Shown here: positions 1 through 11,174 of the stretch, in pieces
Numbering within the stretch: the first letter of the stretch is position 1
Layout: each line of letters starts with the position of its first letter
From: Galaxea fascicularis
Lineage: Eukaryota > Cnidaria > Anthozoa > Scleractinia > Euphylliidae
Assembly: GCA_948470475.1 (NCBI GenBank)
Contig: OX419338.1
Location: 7,965,705-8,029,704, forward strand
Direction: 5' to 3'
Length of the DNA: 64,000 nucleotides
Made by a program: the position numbers and the translations under genes
Notes under the pieces: model-generated
Told to the model about the DNA's origin: nothing
Databases searched by the model: none
The model's input: only the letters and a program-made list of their open reading frames with translations

Positions 1-490
1 AAGGACAGCAACTCTTCTTATGCACGTACGGCGCTTTCAAAGCAGACTCGGCGGCTCTCCGCGACTCATGAAAGATGCTCCACTAACAATAACACTGCCT
101 CTCTCGAGAATCAATTTTTTGGCATAAGAATAGAAAAGAAATGTAGTTATTTTATGAAACTCAGCTCTTCCAGTCCCAAACTCTTTTACCATTTCTTTTA
201 TAGTACTCCTCATTATTAATACAATGCATTGCAAATTTCAGATTTGACGTTCTCAAAACAGAGTTGTTTGCGGAAAGAAAAAAACTCAAAACATGTCATA
301 TTTGATTTGCTCCCATGGAGGCAAATTTATCCTTGTTTTACATTTATTATTTCTGATGCAATTCGCTTGTGGTTAATGCTGCATGCAATATTCAAGCCAT
401 CGCCGAACCAACTGAATTTTAATTTAATCTGAGTACCGTCGTTGTTTTAGTTTCCTTCGAATACATTTACTTCGGTCACATAAGGTTTTA
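1..490. other. Upstream spacer with no gene seen
   Basis: This is AT-rich sequence in which I see no convincing coding region. The small open frames on both strands lack splice context and composition typical of genes. It lies upstream of the TATA-driven gene that starts near 500. Confidence 0.5.
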
Positions 491-496
491 ATCGGG

Positions 497-503
497 TATA
501 TAA
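497..503 (+). promoter_or_regulatory. TATA box of the 933-1694 gene
   Basis: The heptamer TATATAA stands in an otherwise GC-mixed stretch, so transcription would be expected to start near 525-535. It precedes a probable non-coding first exon. A donor GTGAGT at 645 and an acceptor (tgtgttttcag) ending at 796 would give a 5'UTR intron of about 150 bp before the ATG at 933. Promoter assignment is inference from position and motif. Confidence 0.45.
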
Positions 504-932
504 TATTTAATGGACACGCAATTCTTTAAACAACACAAAGCAACACGAAAACGAGTGCGTTTACCCAGAAATGAAAATCTGCAAGTCTTACCGAGGCAAC
601 GAAGACCGGATAGAAAGCCAGAAGCCTTAGGGAAACTCTAAGTAGTGAGTAATTTCTCGTGTAGGATTTCATGAATGATGATCGCTTCCAAGTGAACCTG
701 CTGCTTTGTTGTCAGTGATAATGGCTCAACGGGTGCAATTGATTCGTGTCAGCCAATCACATTGCTCCATTAATAGTTGAACTTCTGTGTTTTCAGGTGG
801 CCCGATGGCAAGTGTGTTGTGTAGATCGGACTAGTTACTGGCTGCCACTCCGCGCTTCGCGCCAAGCCTGTCAACCACCACAGCTCGCGCGCCGTAAAAT
901 CTACAAGGCGGAGGCGAATCGCGTTCGGCCTA

Positions 933-1694
933 ATGGCCCTCACAAGCAGTCTCCACTGTATTGATTCTCTGGCGTTCCAATTTCAGCGACACGGGCTCGA
1001 CGAAAACCGAAATGTGAAACAAGCTTTCTACTACTCCTGGTCAGAGCCATTCGATTTAGACTTTGCCGGAAGAGCGCATAGTAATCCAAAGCGAAGCCGT
1101 AGCCTGCCTACTCATTTGACAGCGAAGCGCAAGGAGACGACGCTAATGAGAGCAAATGAGGTCACGTTGGTGGGATTGAAACGAACGAAAGAAAGCGACG
1201 ATAACTCGGGGGAAGCGTGTGGAATTGCAAAGGCCGGAGTCGACGTTCATTCAAACAGTCTTGATACATCGCCAGGGCACCTAACTTTATCAGTTAATAA
1301 ATATGCAAATCAGGAAAACCTGCCTAGAGAAACGCCGTACGCTACGGACTCTGAAGAAGGTTCCGACGAAGAAGTAAGCGGACTTCTTGTAAATAATCTA
1401 AGCAAATCTGACGATTTACCGAATAATCAAGTTGTTCTCGCCGAGATTACGGGCTCCACGCGCAAGTTCATTCAGAACAAAAGTCGAATGCCAGGGATGT
1501 CTGGCTCTCTTAAACGGAATTTGGACGAACAGGAGAACACTAATTTCAAGAAAAGACGTCGTCGCCCCAGGCTAGATTTTGAGAAGATGCAGCTCTCCCG
1601 AAACACAGCATTCCCTGTTCATGGGAGAGACCAGTCCGTCCTAGATGAGGTGTACTATTTCAGGCCAATTATAGCTTTTAACATGAACGAGTGA
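933..1694 (+). CDS. Unrecognised basic, probably nuclear protein (253 aa)
   Basis: I do not recognise this protein. It is a single open exon of 253 codons with no membrane segments. The visible parts are a basic Arg/Ser/Pro stretch near residues 48-67 (NPKRSRSLP), an acidic patch near 135-147 (DSEEGSDEE), and a strongly basic run near residues 205-215 (KKRRRRPRLDF) that would serve as a nuclear localisation signal. A short hydrophobic C-terminus follows (YYFRPIIAF). The low-complexity charged middle suggests a disordered regulatory protein. A TATA box, a possible 5'UTR intron and two overlapping AATAAA signals at 2192-2203 frame it as a short Pol II gene. The ATG at 933 is the first in this frame. 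An intron-poor, TATA-driven immediate-early-type gene is one possibility. It could also be a repeat-derived ORF. Confidence 0.5.
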   Translation: MALTSSLHCIDSLAFQFQRHGLDENRNVKQAFYYSWSEPFDLDFAGRAHSNPKRSRSLPTHLTAKRKETTLMRANEVTLVGLKRTKESDDNSGEACGIAKAGVDVHSNSLDTSPGHLTLSVNKYANQENLPRETPYATDSEEGSDEEVSGLLVNNLSKSDDLPNNQVVLAEITGSTRKFIQNKSRMPGMSGSLKRNLDEQENTNFKKRRRRPRLDFEKMQLSRNTAFPVHGRDQSVLDEVYYFRPIIAFNMNE

Positions 1695-2191
1695 ACTCGT
1701 AGGTTACACAAAATAACGTTTACCGACGTGTGAGATACAAGCGACGAGGCTAACAAGTAAAATCCATCGGTCGATCAAAGCGAAGCATTTCAAAGGGAAA
1801 GACTCCAACGAAACAATGAAAAAGCTGCCAGAATCGTTTTTATCAATATAATTATATGCTATGCATTTTATTGAGAATTTTGTTTTTCCATTTGGGAAAT
1901 CTATCTGCTGGTTGACTGGTTGTGGCGGCCTCGATCGAACAAACATATATTCAAAATTAGCATCACTGCGGACATTTCATTACCGCGACGCAAAGCAGCA
2001 AAGGTTGGTTTTACAATTGTATATTTTAAATTTCTAGGAAACAAATGAGTTTCTTTTAGTACGTTTATAGAGATCAAAGAGAATTTAATATTGGGATGTT
2101 GTTGATAACAGGGCCGGAGAAGGAAACGTTTTCTCGAACTTTTAATTTACAAAAACAAGGGTTGAAGAAATTTGTTACTTATACCATCGGG

Positions 2192-2203
2192 AATAAAAAT
2201 AAA
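2192..2203 (+). terminator. Overlapping polyadenylation signals
   Basis: Two AATAAA hexamers abut directly about 500 bp downstream of the stop codon of the 933-1694 gene. They are on the same strand, and no other AATAAA fits the gene better. This supports a 3'UTR of about 0.5 kb. Confidence 0.4.
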
Positions 2204-5200
2204 GAGAATTTTATTTATCGATCTAGCTTTGTGTGTTGTGAGTACAATCGCATGAATTGCGGTTTTGTGTGAAAACGCTACGTTTTGTGTGGGAAAATTA
2301 GCTTAAAATAAATTACCTTCAGTCGGAAATGTTGTATGTACCCTTCCGTGACACACGCTGGATTGTTGTAAATGGTTTCATCGAGCTGCCTTTTTGCCGT
2401 TGAATTTATAAGCTCCTCAGTATTAAGGAAGCTAAGGCCTGTTTTATTTTTAGCATGTTTATTTGACGTTGCCCACCTAAACTTATTTCGCACTATCTCC
2501 AGTAATGATCCTCCAAATTTTTGAGGTAAAATGAATTAGAGATGTTTCAACTGCCTATTTATTTCTTGTCAAATTGAAAACGATTATCGGGGAAAGTAAA
2601 ACTGTCGAAATCACCACTTGCCGATGTCGTAATAATCAGGCATGCTAGCTGTTTAGTGCCGGCAAGGATGCTGTTTTATTCAAGAGTCCCTTTGACAGAG
2701 GTCGACAAGTTCTTGACACATTTTTGGCTTCTACGGAATAGTAAAAGCAGGTGGCTACGTTTCGGTGAATGAGAGTGGTCACGTGAACGACCACTGAATG
2801 GGAAAGCCCGCGGCATGTTTATTTACGACCACTTTAGGACACTTTCACGCGCCAATCACGTTTGCGCTGCAATTATCAGAATTTTATGAACTCTGTAGGA
2901 GGTGAAACTTTTAGCTCTCGCGGAGAATTTTTATTTATGAAACGAGATTTTCAAACTTGATGAGAGGTGATAAGAATAAATTGAAAACTGAGTAGAGGCG
3001 GATTTTCCCTTTTTTTTTTTTTTTTTTTTCATTTATTAAGAACTGACCATGAATATTACCTTCAAAAGTTCCCTTGAGGCCTTCCAATTTGATTACAAAA
3101 AGTGTTGTTCCACGGTTTGGACAAAAAGCGTTGTTCCAGGGATTTGGTTATGTTTTGCGGCTACCTCGAAGTGCTAAGAATCACATTTAACATGTCTTTA
3201 AAGTTTAATTGATTATCGCTTATGTTCTTAACTTTGCTACAGTCGTGAGTAACACAGATGCAACTATTTCTACAGTGGCGGTTTATTGGAGTCGAAAACA
3301 AGTAAATAGTTACTTGGTCTTCTAATTCACGACTATGTGACACAGTATTTATCATTTTCCCGTTGAAAGATTTAATTATAAAATTGTCAGCAAACACTTT
3401 TGTTTTCGATATGTTGTTTACGAATGTCAAAAGGCGGGGTGTGGTCACGAAACTATCAATCGACAAGGACACAATGGTCCATCGCATCCAACCAAGCACC
3501 TGTCGAAGCAAACTACAATCTACCAGCCTCAACACAATATCTAACCGACTTAATTATTACCCTGTAAAAGGGAAATATTTTAGGGTATCGAATTGTTTGG
3601 TGCTATCGAGATCGTGAATTCTCAACTGACACGAGGCTTTTTAGGTTTGCAGTTTACTGGAACGAAAAACTACTGGTTTCTAATCTTTTCCTTTTTCTGG
3701 CTTAATGATTATTTTCCATTCCGTTACTTTGTTTAGACATGTCTTCATACGTTTACTTTCTTCAGTCATTTCATTTACGCAATCAATTCCCCACGTGTTT
3801 CTCAACCTTGTTATAAGTATCCCTTCTAATTATCTAATTGCATTTTAGAGAGCTTTTAGAGATCTTGTCCATTCCACTAATAACTCGAAAATGCTCTTCC
3901 CCACAGAAAGCTTTACAAAGTAACAGGCTTCAAACAATACGAATATTTTGAAAGTTTTAATACTGGTGGAAATGAAAGCTTCCAGCTAGTAACCAGGTGT
4001 TTATTTGTTTGTAAATCTATTTTCTCCTTGAAGTAAAACCTTAGCTCCAACGTGGGGACCTAGGGACAATGATTTCATTCAAACCAAACTTCCTGAAAAG
4101 TTATCTTTCTAGTAGGAGTTGTACGATCCTTATATGGATGTAAATCGTGCGAATTTGGATGAAATCTGAACCCAGTCAAACTGAATATAAGTCGTAACGA
4201 CGGTCACTTTCCTGTGAAAATGCGCTATTTACGGGATGTAGCTGTTGATATAATCTTTAATTATGATCTTTCTGAAAAAAACCTTGACCTACCAATATGA
4301 CTGAGAGACCCAGGGGCAGCCAAACAGTGAGGCTTTCAGAATGTAACAAGTTTTAAACCCTGGTATTCCTACGACAACAACTAGCTAGAATCAGTGATGT
4401 TTGGTAGTTTTACCACATTCTTCGACAGTTTCAACAATTTCTATACTCGAACAATGTAGCGTTGCAAAACAACTAAGACTCTTAGGGAATGATCCATAGA
4501 ATGCCTTGGATTCTGGTTAATGAGGCTAGTTCAAGAAGCACGAGTCTGAGTCAAGGCAATCCATGTGTTTTCACAGGAAAATTAGTAAAAGTGAACGTAG
4601 AAGTCAAGACTTAGATGTTAAGTTCAGTTCGCGGCAGTGCTGCCAAGCAAGACTGATGAATGATGTTTGTGGTGGAAACTTTTTTTTAAGTCTGGTGACA
4701 AATTGACCGTGCTGTTCTCCGTTGTTCTTAATAATTGCATGCTGGTTTTCTCAGAGTTCTGTCGACTGGTACTAAAATACAACAGACTGTGCGGAACGTA
4801 ATCACACCCGAACTGAAAATTTTTCCAAACTACATGTAGCATAACTAATCAGTGATAACTGTATACCTCCATGTTGTAAACAATTCCTGACTAAAACTAC
4901 AAGCAGTGACAAGTTGAACTTCAAACCATAGCAGGTACGTAATTCACTAAGGCACCTCCACTACAACAATCGTTTTTGACGAATCTTTGTATCTACCACA
5001 ATGCAGGGAATGGATCTTCACGGCGCTGATACGTTAACCATCTGCCATTGCAAAAACTTTACGGTATAAAACCCAAGGGTTGAATGGGTTGTTGGGCTTG
5101 TCGCCGATCGCGATAAGGTAGTACCGTTAAAAGGATAAGGACAAAATCAAAAATGTACATAATCCGCCGTGATCCATTCACAGGATGGAATAAGATAGGG

Positions 5201-7380
5201 TAGCCTGTTTAAATTAAACAGACGAGACGACCTTCGATATGACACTGCAATTTATTGTCTTGCTAGACTCGCTAGCACACCTGAAACCCTTTTCTCGAAA
5301 GTCCCGAAAACGTTTCGGGCCAGAAAAACCATTTCTAAAACTGCGATCCGCTTATTTTTTAATATGATTTCAATGTACGTAAGGGCAATTTGATGCAACA
5401 TTTCATGCCTGGAAACGTTTTCGTTTTTACGGCAGGTAGAAAAATAATGGCGCCTGAAATAGGCCCGAACATCTTCGGGAGTTTCGAGAAACGGCCCCCT
5501 GGTCGCAGTTGTTTGAAAGTCCAATAGCTATATCTAATCTCGATTAGAAGTTAACCGAAATATTTATCTTGCTGACTGAGAATGGCTCACAACCAAGTTT
5601 TGAGCCGGCTCAAGGTAAATAAGAGTCAAAATATAAGCTGGAGCAAAAATATTTCAGAAATATCTTAAATGAGTAGCAATAAGACGGGAAACAAAAATCA
5701 CACTGACCCAGAATTAGTTTAATCGTGCATGTGTTGAACATTTGGGACCTGCGTTGAATGCAAAACAAATCGAGCCTGAGAGGTATTTTTCCGGGTCGGT
5801 CTATTGACTCTCAAGGCAAACTTACCCAATATATTTCTCAATTTTACAGCTGGCTTTCATAAAAAACTATTAGGAGTATTAGGATTCGAATTTCTGGTAA
5901 TGAACCGGTTGAAAAGGTAAAAGTTCATCGCGCCAGAATTGTTTGGCCCGAGAAACTCTGGATACTAAAAATCTGCAAATAAGCTGTTTTTAAACGTCTT
6001 GTTTCACTTAATTCTAAACGTATTTTTGAGAGCCACGATGTAGCTTTTGGGTGGTTTTGAGAACAAACCCCGGCGTTGTGAAATGCATTGTCAACTGCAT
6101 GCTGAGAAGGAACGCCAAAGAGCCAACTAGGGTCCACATAAAGTGAAATCCACTCTGAGACTGCAGAGAGAACTACACTTTCACTCTTAACGCTCAATAC
6201 CCTGCGCGACGGAAACAATATAATGTTTCAAGTGCCTGTAAAATTAAATCTATCAATAATGTCTTTTCATTGGTGCTACCTGGATGTGCTATTTGAGTTT
6301 GCAGATAGAATGCTTATGGTGACCTTTCAGCAACGCTTTCCTGCATTAGTTAACCCCACCCCTTACCTCTTTCAGTAGGAAAAGACCATAATTTTCAAAC
6401 AGGGCAATGGCCATGCACCTTAAAAGTCCTAAATGAGAGGCTTTTGAAATTTTTTGTTAATTCTTAGCTTTCAGAATGTTAACTCTGTAGGCCTTCCGCA
6501 ATCCTCAAATCCTACAAGGAACTTAATGTTCCCCCTCTTTTTTCTGGAGTATCATTTAATGGCAGTTTTCAATTAGCTATTGGCAGTGAAGTGATAATTC
6601 AGTCAACTATAAGAATAAAGTCCATTGTCAGCTGCGAAAGTATGATAAAAAATGAATGGTGTAGACAGCAGGTGCTCATGTTGTCTAAAAGTGTCACCAC
6701 TTTTTTTACTTATTTAAATGTCGACGTCTGTTAACCACCGAACTAATCCATCTCCATTTAGCTACCAAGGTGGTAATTCAAACCCATTTGCGGGTAGCAA
6801 AACAATTACTAAGGCACGAATTCATTCATGGTTTTGTGCAGTTAGCTTAGCTTTCCTGCGTCTCACATATGTCGCAACTTCAAATTGCCATCTTAGTCTG
6901 TTGTTTACCTGATTGTGTATCATTTTTGGGTCTCGTAGGCGACATGTTTGCTAAACAGCCCGCTAAATCTTCCCTATTATACCTGCAGCATCTCGTTTTG
7001 TGATTGGCCTTAGAGGCCAGGATAGAAGATATCCCGGAGGTGTCACAAAGTTTTCAAAAGCTGACAATTAGACACTTGAAGAGTTAGTGTTAAGCAGTTG
7101 GTTAAGGATGGCAGCTCTCTGAGGGTCCATTGGGAAGGATGGGATGGCAGGGCGTGAGAGTATGTTGGGGGCAGTTAGTGTGATAAGTTAACGAATATGT
7201 TGTGGCTTTTCCTACTGGGCTATCTTTCACGGAAATGGTGACTTACCTCACTGTTCATTAGATGTGAAAAAGGCCAAAATGTGTCAGAAATAACAAATTA
7301 AGTGTAGGCGGGTGCAAACGGATATTGGATTTTAGAGCCCTGCTGCTAGATTTGGAATGACGGACACGGATTTGGTGAGA
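2204..7380. other. Long gene-poor spacer
   Basis: No gene is supported here. There is a poly(T) run at about 3009-3029. A minus-strand open frame at 5252-5524 resembles translated dispersed coral repeats rather than a gene. The remaining frames are short, AT-rich and without credible splice sites. Confidence 0.5.
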
Positions 7381-7400
7381 AAGACCTGTTAGTGACCCTG

Positions 7401-7567
7401 CCTATGAAATCTGGGATCACTCACCGTTTCTGGGAAACCCACCCTACATTTCACGATTTGCAATTGTACTCGTTCTCAATTTCACTCGTTTCATGTTTCC
7501 TTCCAATGGGACTAGATTGAAAATCGTGACTCGTTATACGATCGTAAATCGAGACTCAATTGTATCA
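7401..7567 (-). repeat. Dispersed repeat, copy 1
   Basis: The reverse complement of this stretch matches the plus strand at 19890-20057. Shared blocks include GAGTCTCGATTTACGATCGT, ACGAGTCACGATTTTCAATC and GGGTTTCCCAGAAACGGTGA in the same order. A third, partial copy of the CAGTTTTCAATCGAGTGCCA block lies at 63301-63345. It abuts the polypurine tract at 7600. The family is unknown; it looks like a dispersed non-autonomous element. Confidence 0.6.
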
Positions 7568-7591
7568 TCGAGGGAATAAAGAAAAAGGGAA

Positions 7592-7632
7592 AAGGAAAAA
7601 TAAAACGAAAGAAAGAAAGAGAGAGAGAATCA

Positions 7633-7664
<32 letters not shown>

Positions 7665-7732
7665 GAGAAAGAAAGAAAGAAAGAGAGAAAGAGAGAAAGA
7701 AAGAGAGAGAGAAAGAAAGAGAGAAAGAGTGA

Positions 7733-7764
<32 letters not shown>

Positions 7765-7800
7765 ACGAAAGAAGGAAAGGAAGGAAGGAAGGAAAAAGAA
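7592..7800 (+). repeat. GAAA/GAAAGA polypurine microsatellite
   Basis: About 200 bp of almost pure purine made of GAAA, GAAAGA and GAGA units, with a terminal run of GGAA units. Open frames on both strands across it are low-complexity artefacts. A mirror-symmetric polypurine-polypyrimidine tract of this length can form intramolecular triplex DNA. Confidence 0.9.
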
Positions 7801-7914
7801 AAAAGAAAGATCGTTTCCCAAACTTCCTGGTTCCCTTTGCTCCTAAACTTCACTGTAAGTAATGGTCAAAATCATAGATTTACAGAGCGAAAGAGATAAA
7901 TATATTGAAGAGAT

Positions 7915-8100
7915 TGATGTATTTTATTTTCCCCGAAATCCTGGTGATCAGTTCTTTCCGCTTGTTTTTAAAAAGTTTTTGGGATGCAGGGAAACTTGCA
8001 GTGCGTACGATTTCAATTGGAATGCATTTCCAATCCAAAACTCTTGTTTTTATCAACGGAAAAGACATATCACGGAATGGACGGAAACAAGAATATATTA
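7915..8100 (+). repeat. Direct repeat unit 1 of a tandem duplication
   Basis: This unit matches 8211-8397 at a constant offset of 296 bp. Shared blocks include TTTCCGCTTGTTTTTAAAAA and GGGATGCAGGGAAACTTGCA. Between the two units lies an inverted repeat (8092-8130 against 8182-8220), so the duplicated units flank a potential cruciform. Confidence 0.7.
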
Positions 8101-8220
8101 TCTTCTTTTACTTCTCTTTCTTACTGTAAGCAATCAATAAAAAATATATTAAAATAGATAATATATTATTTCTTGATGATACTTACAGTAAGTAAGAGAA
8201 GAGGTTTATGATAATATATT
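8092..8220. repeat. Inverted repeat between duplicated units
   Basis: The 39-nt arms (8092-8130 and 8182-8220) are imperfect reverse complements sharing AATATATTATC and CTTACTGTAAG ends. They are separated by about 50 nt of AT-rich loop. The structure overlaps the end of one direct repeat and precedes the start of the next. Confidence 0.65.
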
Positions 8221-8397
8221 CAGTTTCCGCGAAATCCGTGAGGTCAGTACTTTCCGCTTGTTTTTAAAAAGGTTTTGGGATGCAGGGAAACTTGCAGTGC
8301 GTACGATTCCAATTGGAATACATTTCCAACGCAAAACTCTTCTTCTTATTAACGGAAAAGACAGACATCACGGAATGAACGGAAACAAGAATTATAT
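8211..8397 (+). repeat. Direct repeat unit 2 of a tandem duplication
   Basis: Second copy of the unit at 7915-8100, in the same orientation and with scattered substitutions. No coding capacity is conserved between the copies. Confidence 0.7.
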
Positions 8398-9258
8398 CAC
8401 GTTCACCTCAGCGATATTTGGTCGTATAGGTTTGGATTAATCAAGAGCCAGAAGAACAAAATGTCTACTTGAAAATTTCACATTATCAACTGCATATCAC
8501 ATTTTCAAGCAACTTTCGTTTCTGTTTTCATCAGCGAAGCACCAAGTTGTTCTTGTAGTCTGAGTCAAATTCGCACCTTTCTCTGAACTTGCAACAACAG
8601 ACAAACGAAGAATATTCCCTAAAGTGTTTGCCCGCCGGATTTATTCCCTAACTAGAGGCCGTACTGGCCTTCACTCGGGCTTTTCGAGTGGCAAATGGAT
8701 GTTGTGGATAATTTCCACGCAGCCTAATATATAAAATTATACATGTATTTTGTGACTCAAACTCGATTCGTTAAAGCATTGGGCGGCCTGTGTGAGTGTG
8801 TGCCAGCGGAAGTAAACACGACAGGATCGTGGGAACACAAACAATCTTAGTTTTCTGCTTTTCTGTGACAGACTTTTTAGCTTTTTCACTGGTATCCTAC
8901 TGGGCTCGCGATCACAACGTCTTGATGGCACATGGCATTTCGGTTGTCGTTAAAATACACAAACTTAGCATAACGAGATCTGAATTCCTTTCTATATTTT
9001 ATTTTCAGTAAGGCTTCACGTTGATCATGTACAGATAACTGCATTGCCTTCTCAAATACCTCGCATTTTTCAAGTACATACCACATTTGTGTTGATAAAA
9101 ATGATAAACTTGACACATTCATGTAGAACACGCGAAGGTAAAAGATTACACATAAAACTAACACACTACACAGATTTGATACAGGTGATAATCCACAATC
9201 TTAAGTATACAAAAGAAATGAAATACTGGTGACAATAGCAATAAAGTAAAAACGTTAC

Positions 9259-9574
9259 TTGCATCTTCGCTTCGATGCGTGGGTTCTTCATCACCCAACA
9301 TGGCCGCTTTCCTGTTGCTGTTGCTACTACTGCTGTTCGTCTTTGTACCTCTAATCTCATCACCAACGGATATTTTGTATTCGCCAGCACCAAAACTGTT
9401 CGTGTCAAAGTTTCCACTCAAGTTCGTCAAGGAACATTTGTCATTGGTAGTCAAAGTTTGTGTACTTTTTGTACTCATTGATAGCTCATTCAGCTCATTT
9501 GATCTCATAATATTTCTCACATTTGCTTCGAGTTCGCGGAACGACCCGTTTTTAAATGTACGTTCACCATCATC
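9259..9574 (-). CDS. Host exon, 3' part, separated by the Harbinger insertion
   Basis: This open frame runs from the outer flank of the Harbinger element to a donor (GCAA then GTAACG) at 9258. The peptide is Ser/Thr/Asn-rich (e.g. NELNELSMSTKSTQTLTTND), with no domain I recognise. Without the transposon and one copy of its ATT target duplication, the frame joins exactly to 12972-13061 on the same strand as an open stretch of 135 codons plus one base. Downstream exons were not resolved; a weak candidate with an open frame lies around 8935-9060. The protein is probably disordered, and its function is unknown. Confidence 0.45.
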
Positions 9575-9577
9575 ATT

Positions 9578-9598
9578 AGGGACCTTAAGCATAGACGA
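9578..9598 (+). repeat. Left terminal inverted repeat of Harbinger element
   Basis: A 21-bp perfect match to the reverse complement of 12951-12971. Looser similarity (GA-rich, CGACGA motifs) continues inwards. The target duplication ATT is immediately outside. Confidence 0.9.
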
Positions 9599-9756
9599 TG
9601 AAGAAGACGACGACGACGAATAGTACCGCGTAAAGACTGGGACGGAACCGTCCGTTCACGGTACGAAAACGGCGGGAAAATCGAAACTTAAGCTTCGCTC
9701 GACGAGAACGTGAACGTAAACAAAAACACAGCACAGTAAATCATTTTTTCGTCGAG

Positions 9757-10927
9757 ATGGTTTCTTTTCACGAGCTTCAAGAACTTTTTCTCTTTAGTCA
9801 CGCTCAAGGCAATTTAGATGATGAAGAACTCTTGTTGTTGTATGAGGAATAGTCGCCAAAAAATCCTGATTTTTGCTATGAGAATTTTGGACGGTTTTCT
9901 CTGGACGATATAAACGATGCAGAATGTTTGGCAGAATTTAGATTCAGGAAGCACGACCTTCCACTCCTTGCCGAAGTCCTTCAAATACCGGACAGCTTTA
10001 CGTGTTACCAAAGAACCGTATCAAGTGGAATGGAAGCGCTTTGTATTCTTCTGAGAAGATTGTCTTACCCCTGCAGATTCAGTGATATCATTCCCCGATT
10101 TGGTCGGCCGGTTCCAGTGTTAAGCATGGTTAGTAACCAAGTGCTTGACTACATATACGATACACACTGCCACAGAATCACTCAGTGGAATCACCAAGTT
10201 CTCTCTCAGCCCTTGCTGCAACTGTATAGTGACACTATTGCTGCCCAGGGTTCTGCCTTGGACAATTGTTTTGGATTTGTTGACGGGACGGTTCGTCCAA
10301 TTTGCAGACCTGCAGAACATCAGAGAGCGGTCTACAACGGCCACAAGAGAGTACATGCTTTAAAGTTTCAGTGTGTTGCCCTCCCCAATGGTCTGATAGG
10401 TCATCTATATGGCCCCGTAGGTAAGAAATGGTTATGATAATTATCAGTTTTGTCGTATAATTTACATTTATGTCATTCATGAAAACAGTTTTGATATGTT
10501 TTTCTATTTTTCAGAAGGAAGGAGGCATGATGCAGGCATGCTGGCCGACTCACAACTCCTTAATGACCTTCAAGCTTTTGCTAACTCTCCTTTGGGGAAT
10601 CCATACTGCATTTATGGTGATCCAGCATACCCTTTAAGGGTACACCTTCAAGCCCCTTTCCGGAATAGAGCCTTGACCCCTCAAATGATGGATTTCAACC
10701 AGTCGATGAGCAGTGTCAGAGAATCAGTAGAGTGGCTATTCAATGATGTCACTAACTACTTCAAGTTTTTGGACTTTAAAAAAAACTTAAAAATTGGTCT
10801 CAGTAGTGTGGGTAAAATGTATGTGGTCAGTGCCCTACTTAGAAATGCCCTCACATGTCTCTATGGAAATCAGACATCAAGTTTTTTTCAGCTGGAACCT
10901 CCTTCCTTAGAAGACTACTTTTCTTAA
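9757..10927 (+). pseudogene. HARBI1-like: Harbinger transposase, two exons, one nonsense codon
   Basis: Two exons, 9757-10420 and 10515-10927, are joined by a 94-bp GT-AG intron (GTAAGA ... TTTTTCAG) to give 359 codons, close to the usual length of about 350 aa for HARBI1-type transposases. The family motif split by the intron reads GPVEGRRHDAGML after splicing. The DDE triad is visible: Asp176 in FGFVDGT, Asp257 in YGDPAY, and Glu294 in RESVEWLF. The enzyme would nick the terminal repeats and integrate the element in the nucleus together with its Myb-like partner. A TAG at 9850-9852 (codon 32) interrupts the frame and upstream sequence is otherwise open, so the copy is probably inactive unless translation starts at an internal ATG. 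The ATG at 9757 was chosen because the same frame stays coding-like (LDDEELLLLYEE) up to the stop. Confidence 0.85.
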
Positions 10928-11174
10928 TAACCTTTTTTTTTTGATAACTTAGTTTTGTAACTTTGTAACATGGGGCCTGGGCATTATGTATGTGTAAAAT
11001 CACAGCAAATGAGAATTCAAAATGAGGTTTAATTTTAATGCCAGATTCACATTATCTACAAAAAAATGCCAACACAACAGCATGGACATATGGCAAAAAA
11101 ACAATGTTCTCTTCAAGTCATTATCTCACTAAGTTGCAAATGTGAACCAGACTGTTTTAAGAGACTTGTGATAG

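Noticed and set aside
5252..5524. 90-codon minus-strand frame
   Set aside because: Resembles translated dispersed coral repeats; no gene structure around it.
7512..7862. Long open frames on both strands across the GAAA tract
   Set aside because: Pure low-complexity translation (Lys/Glu/Arg or Phe/Leu/Ser repeats) of a microsatellite.
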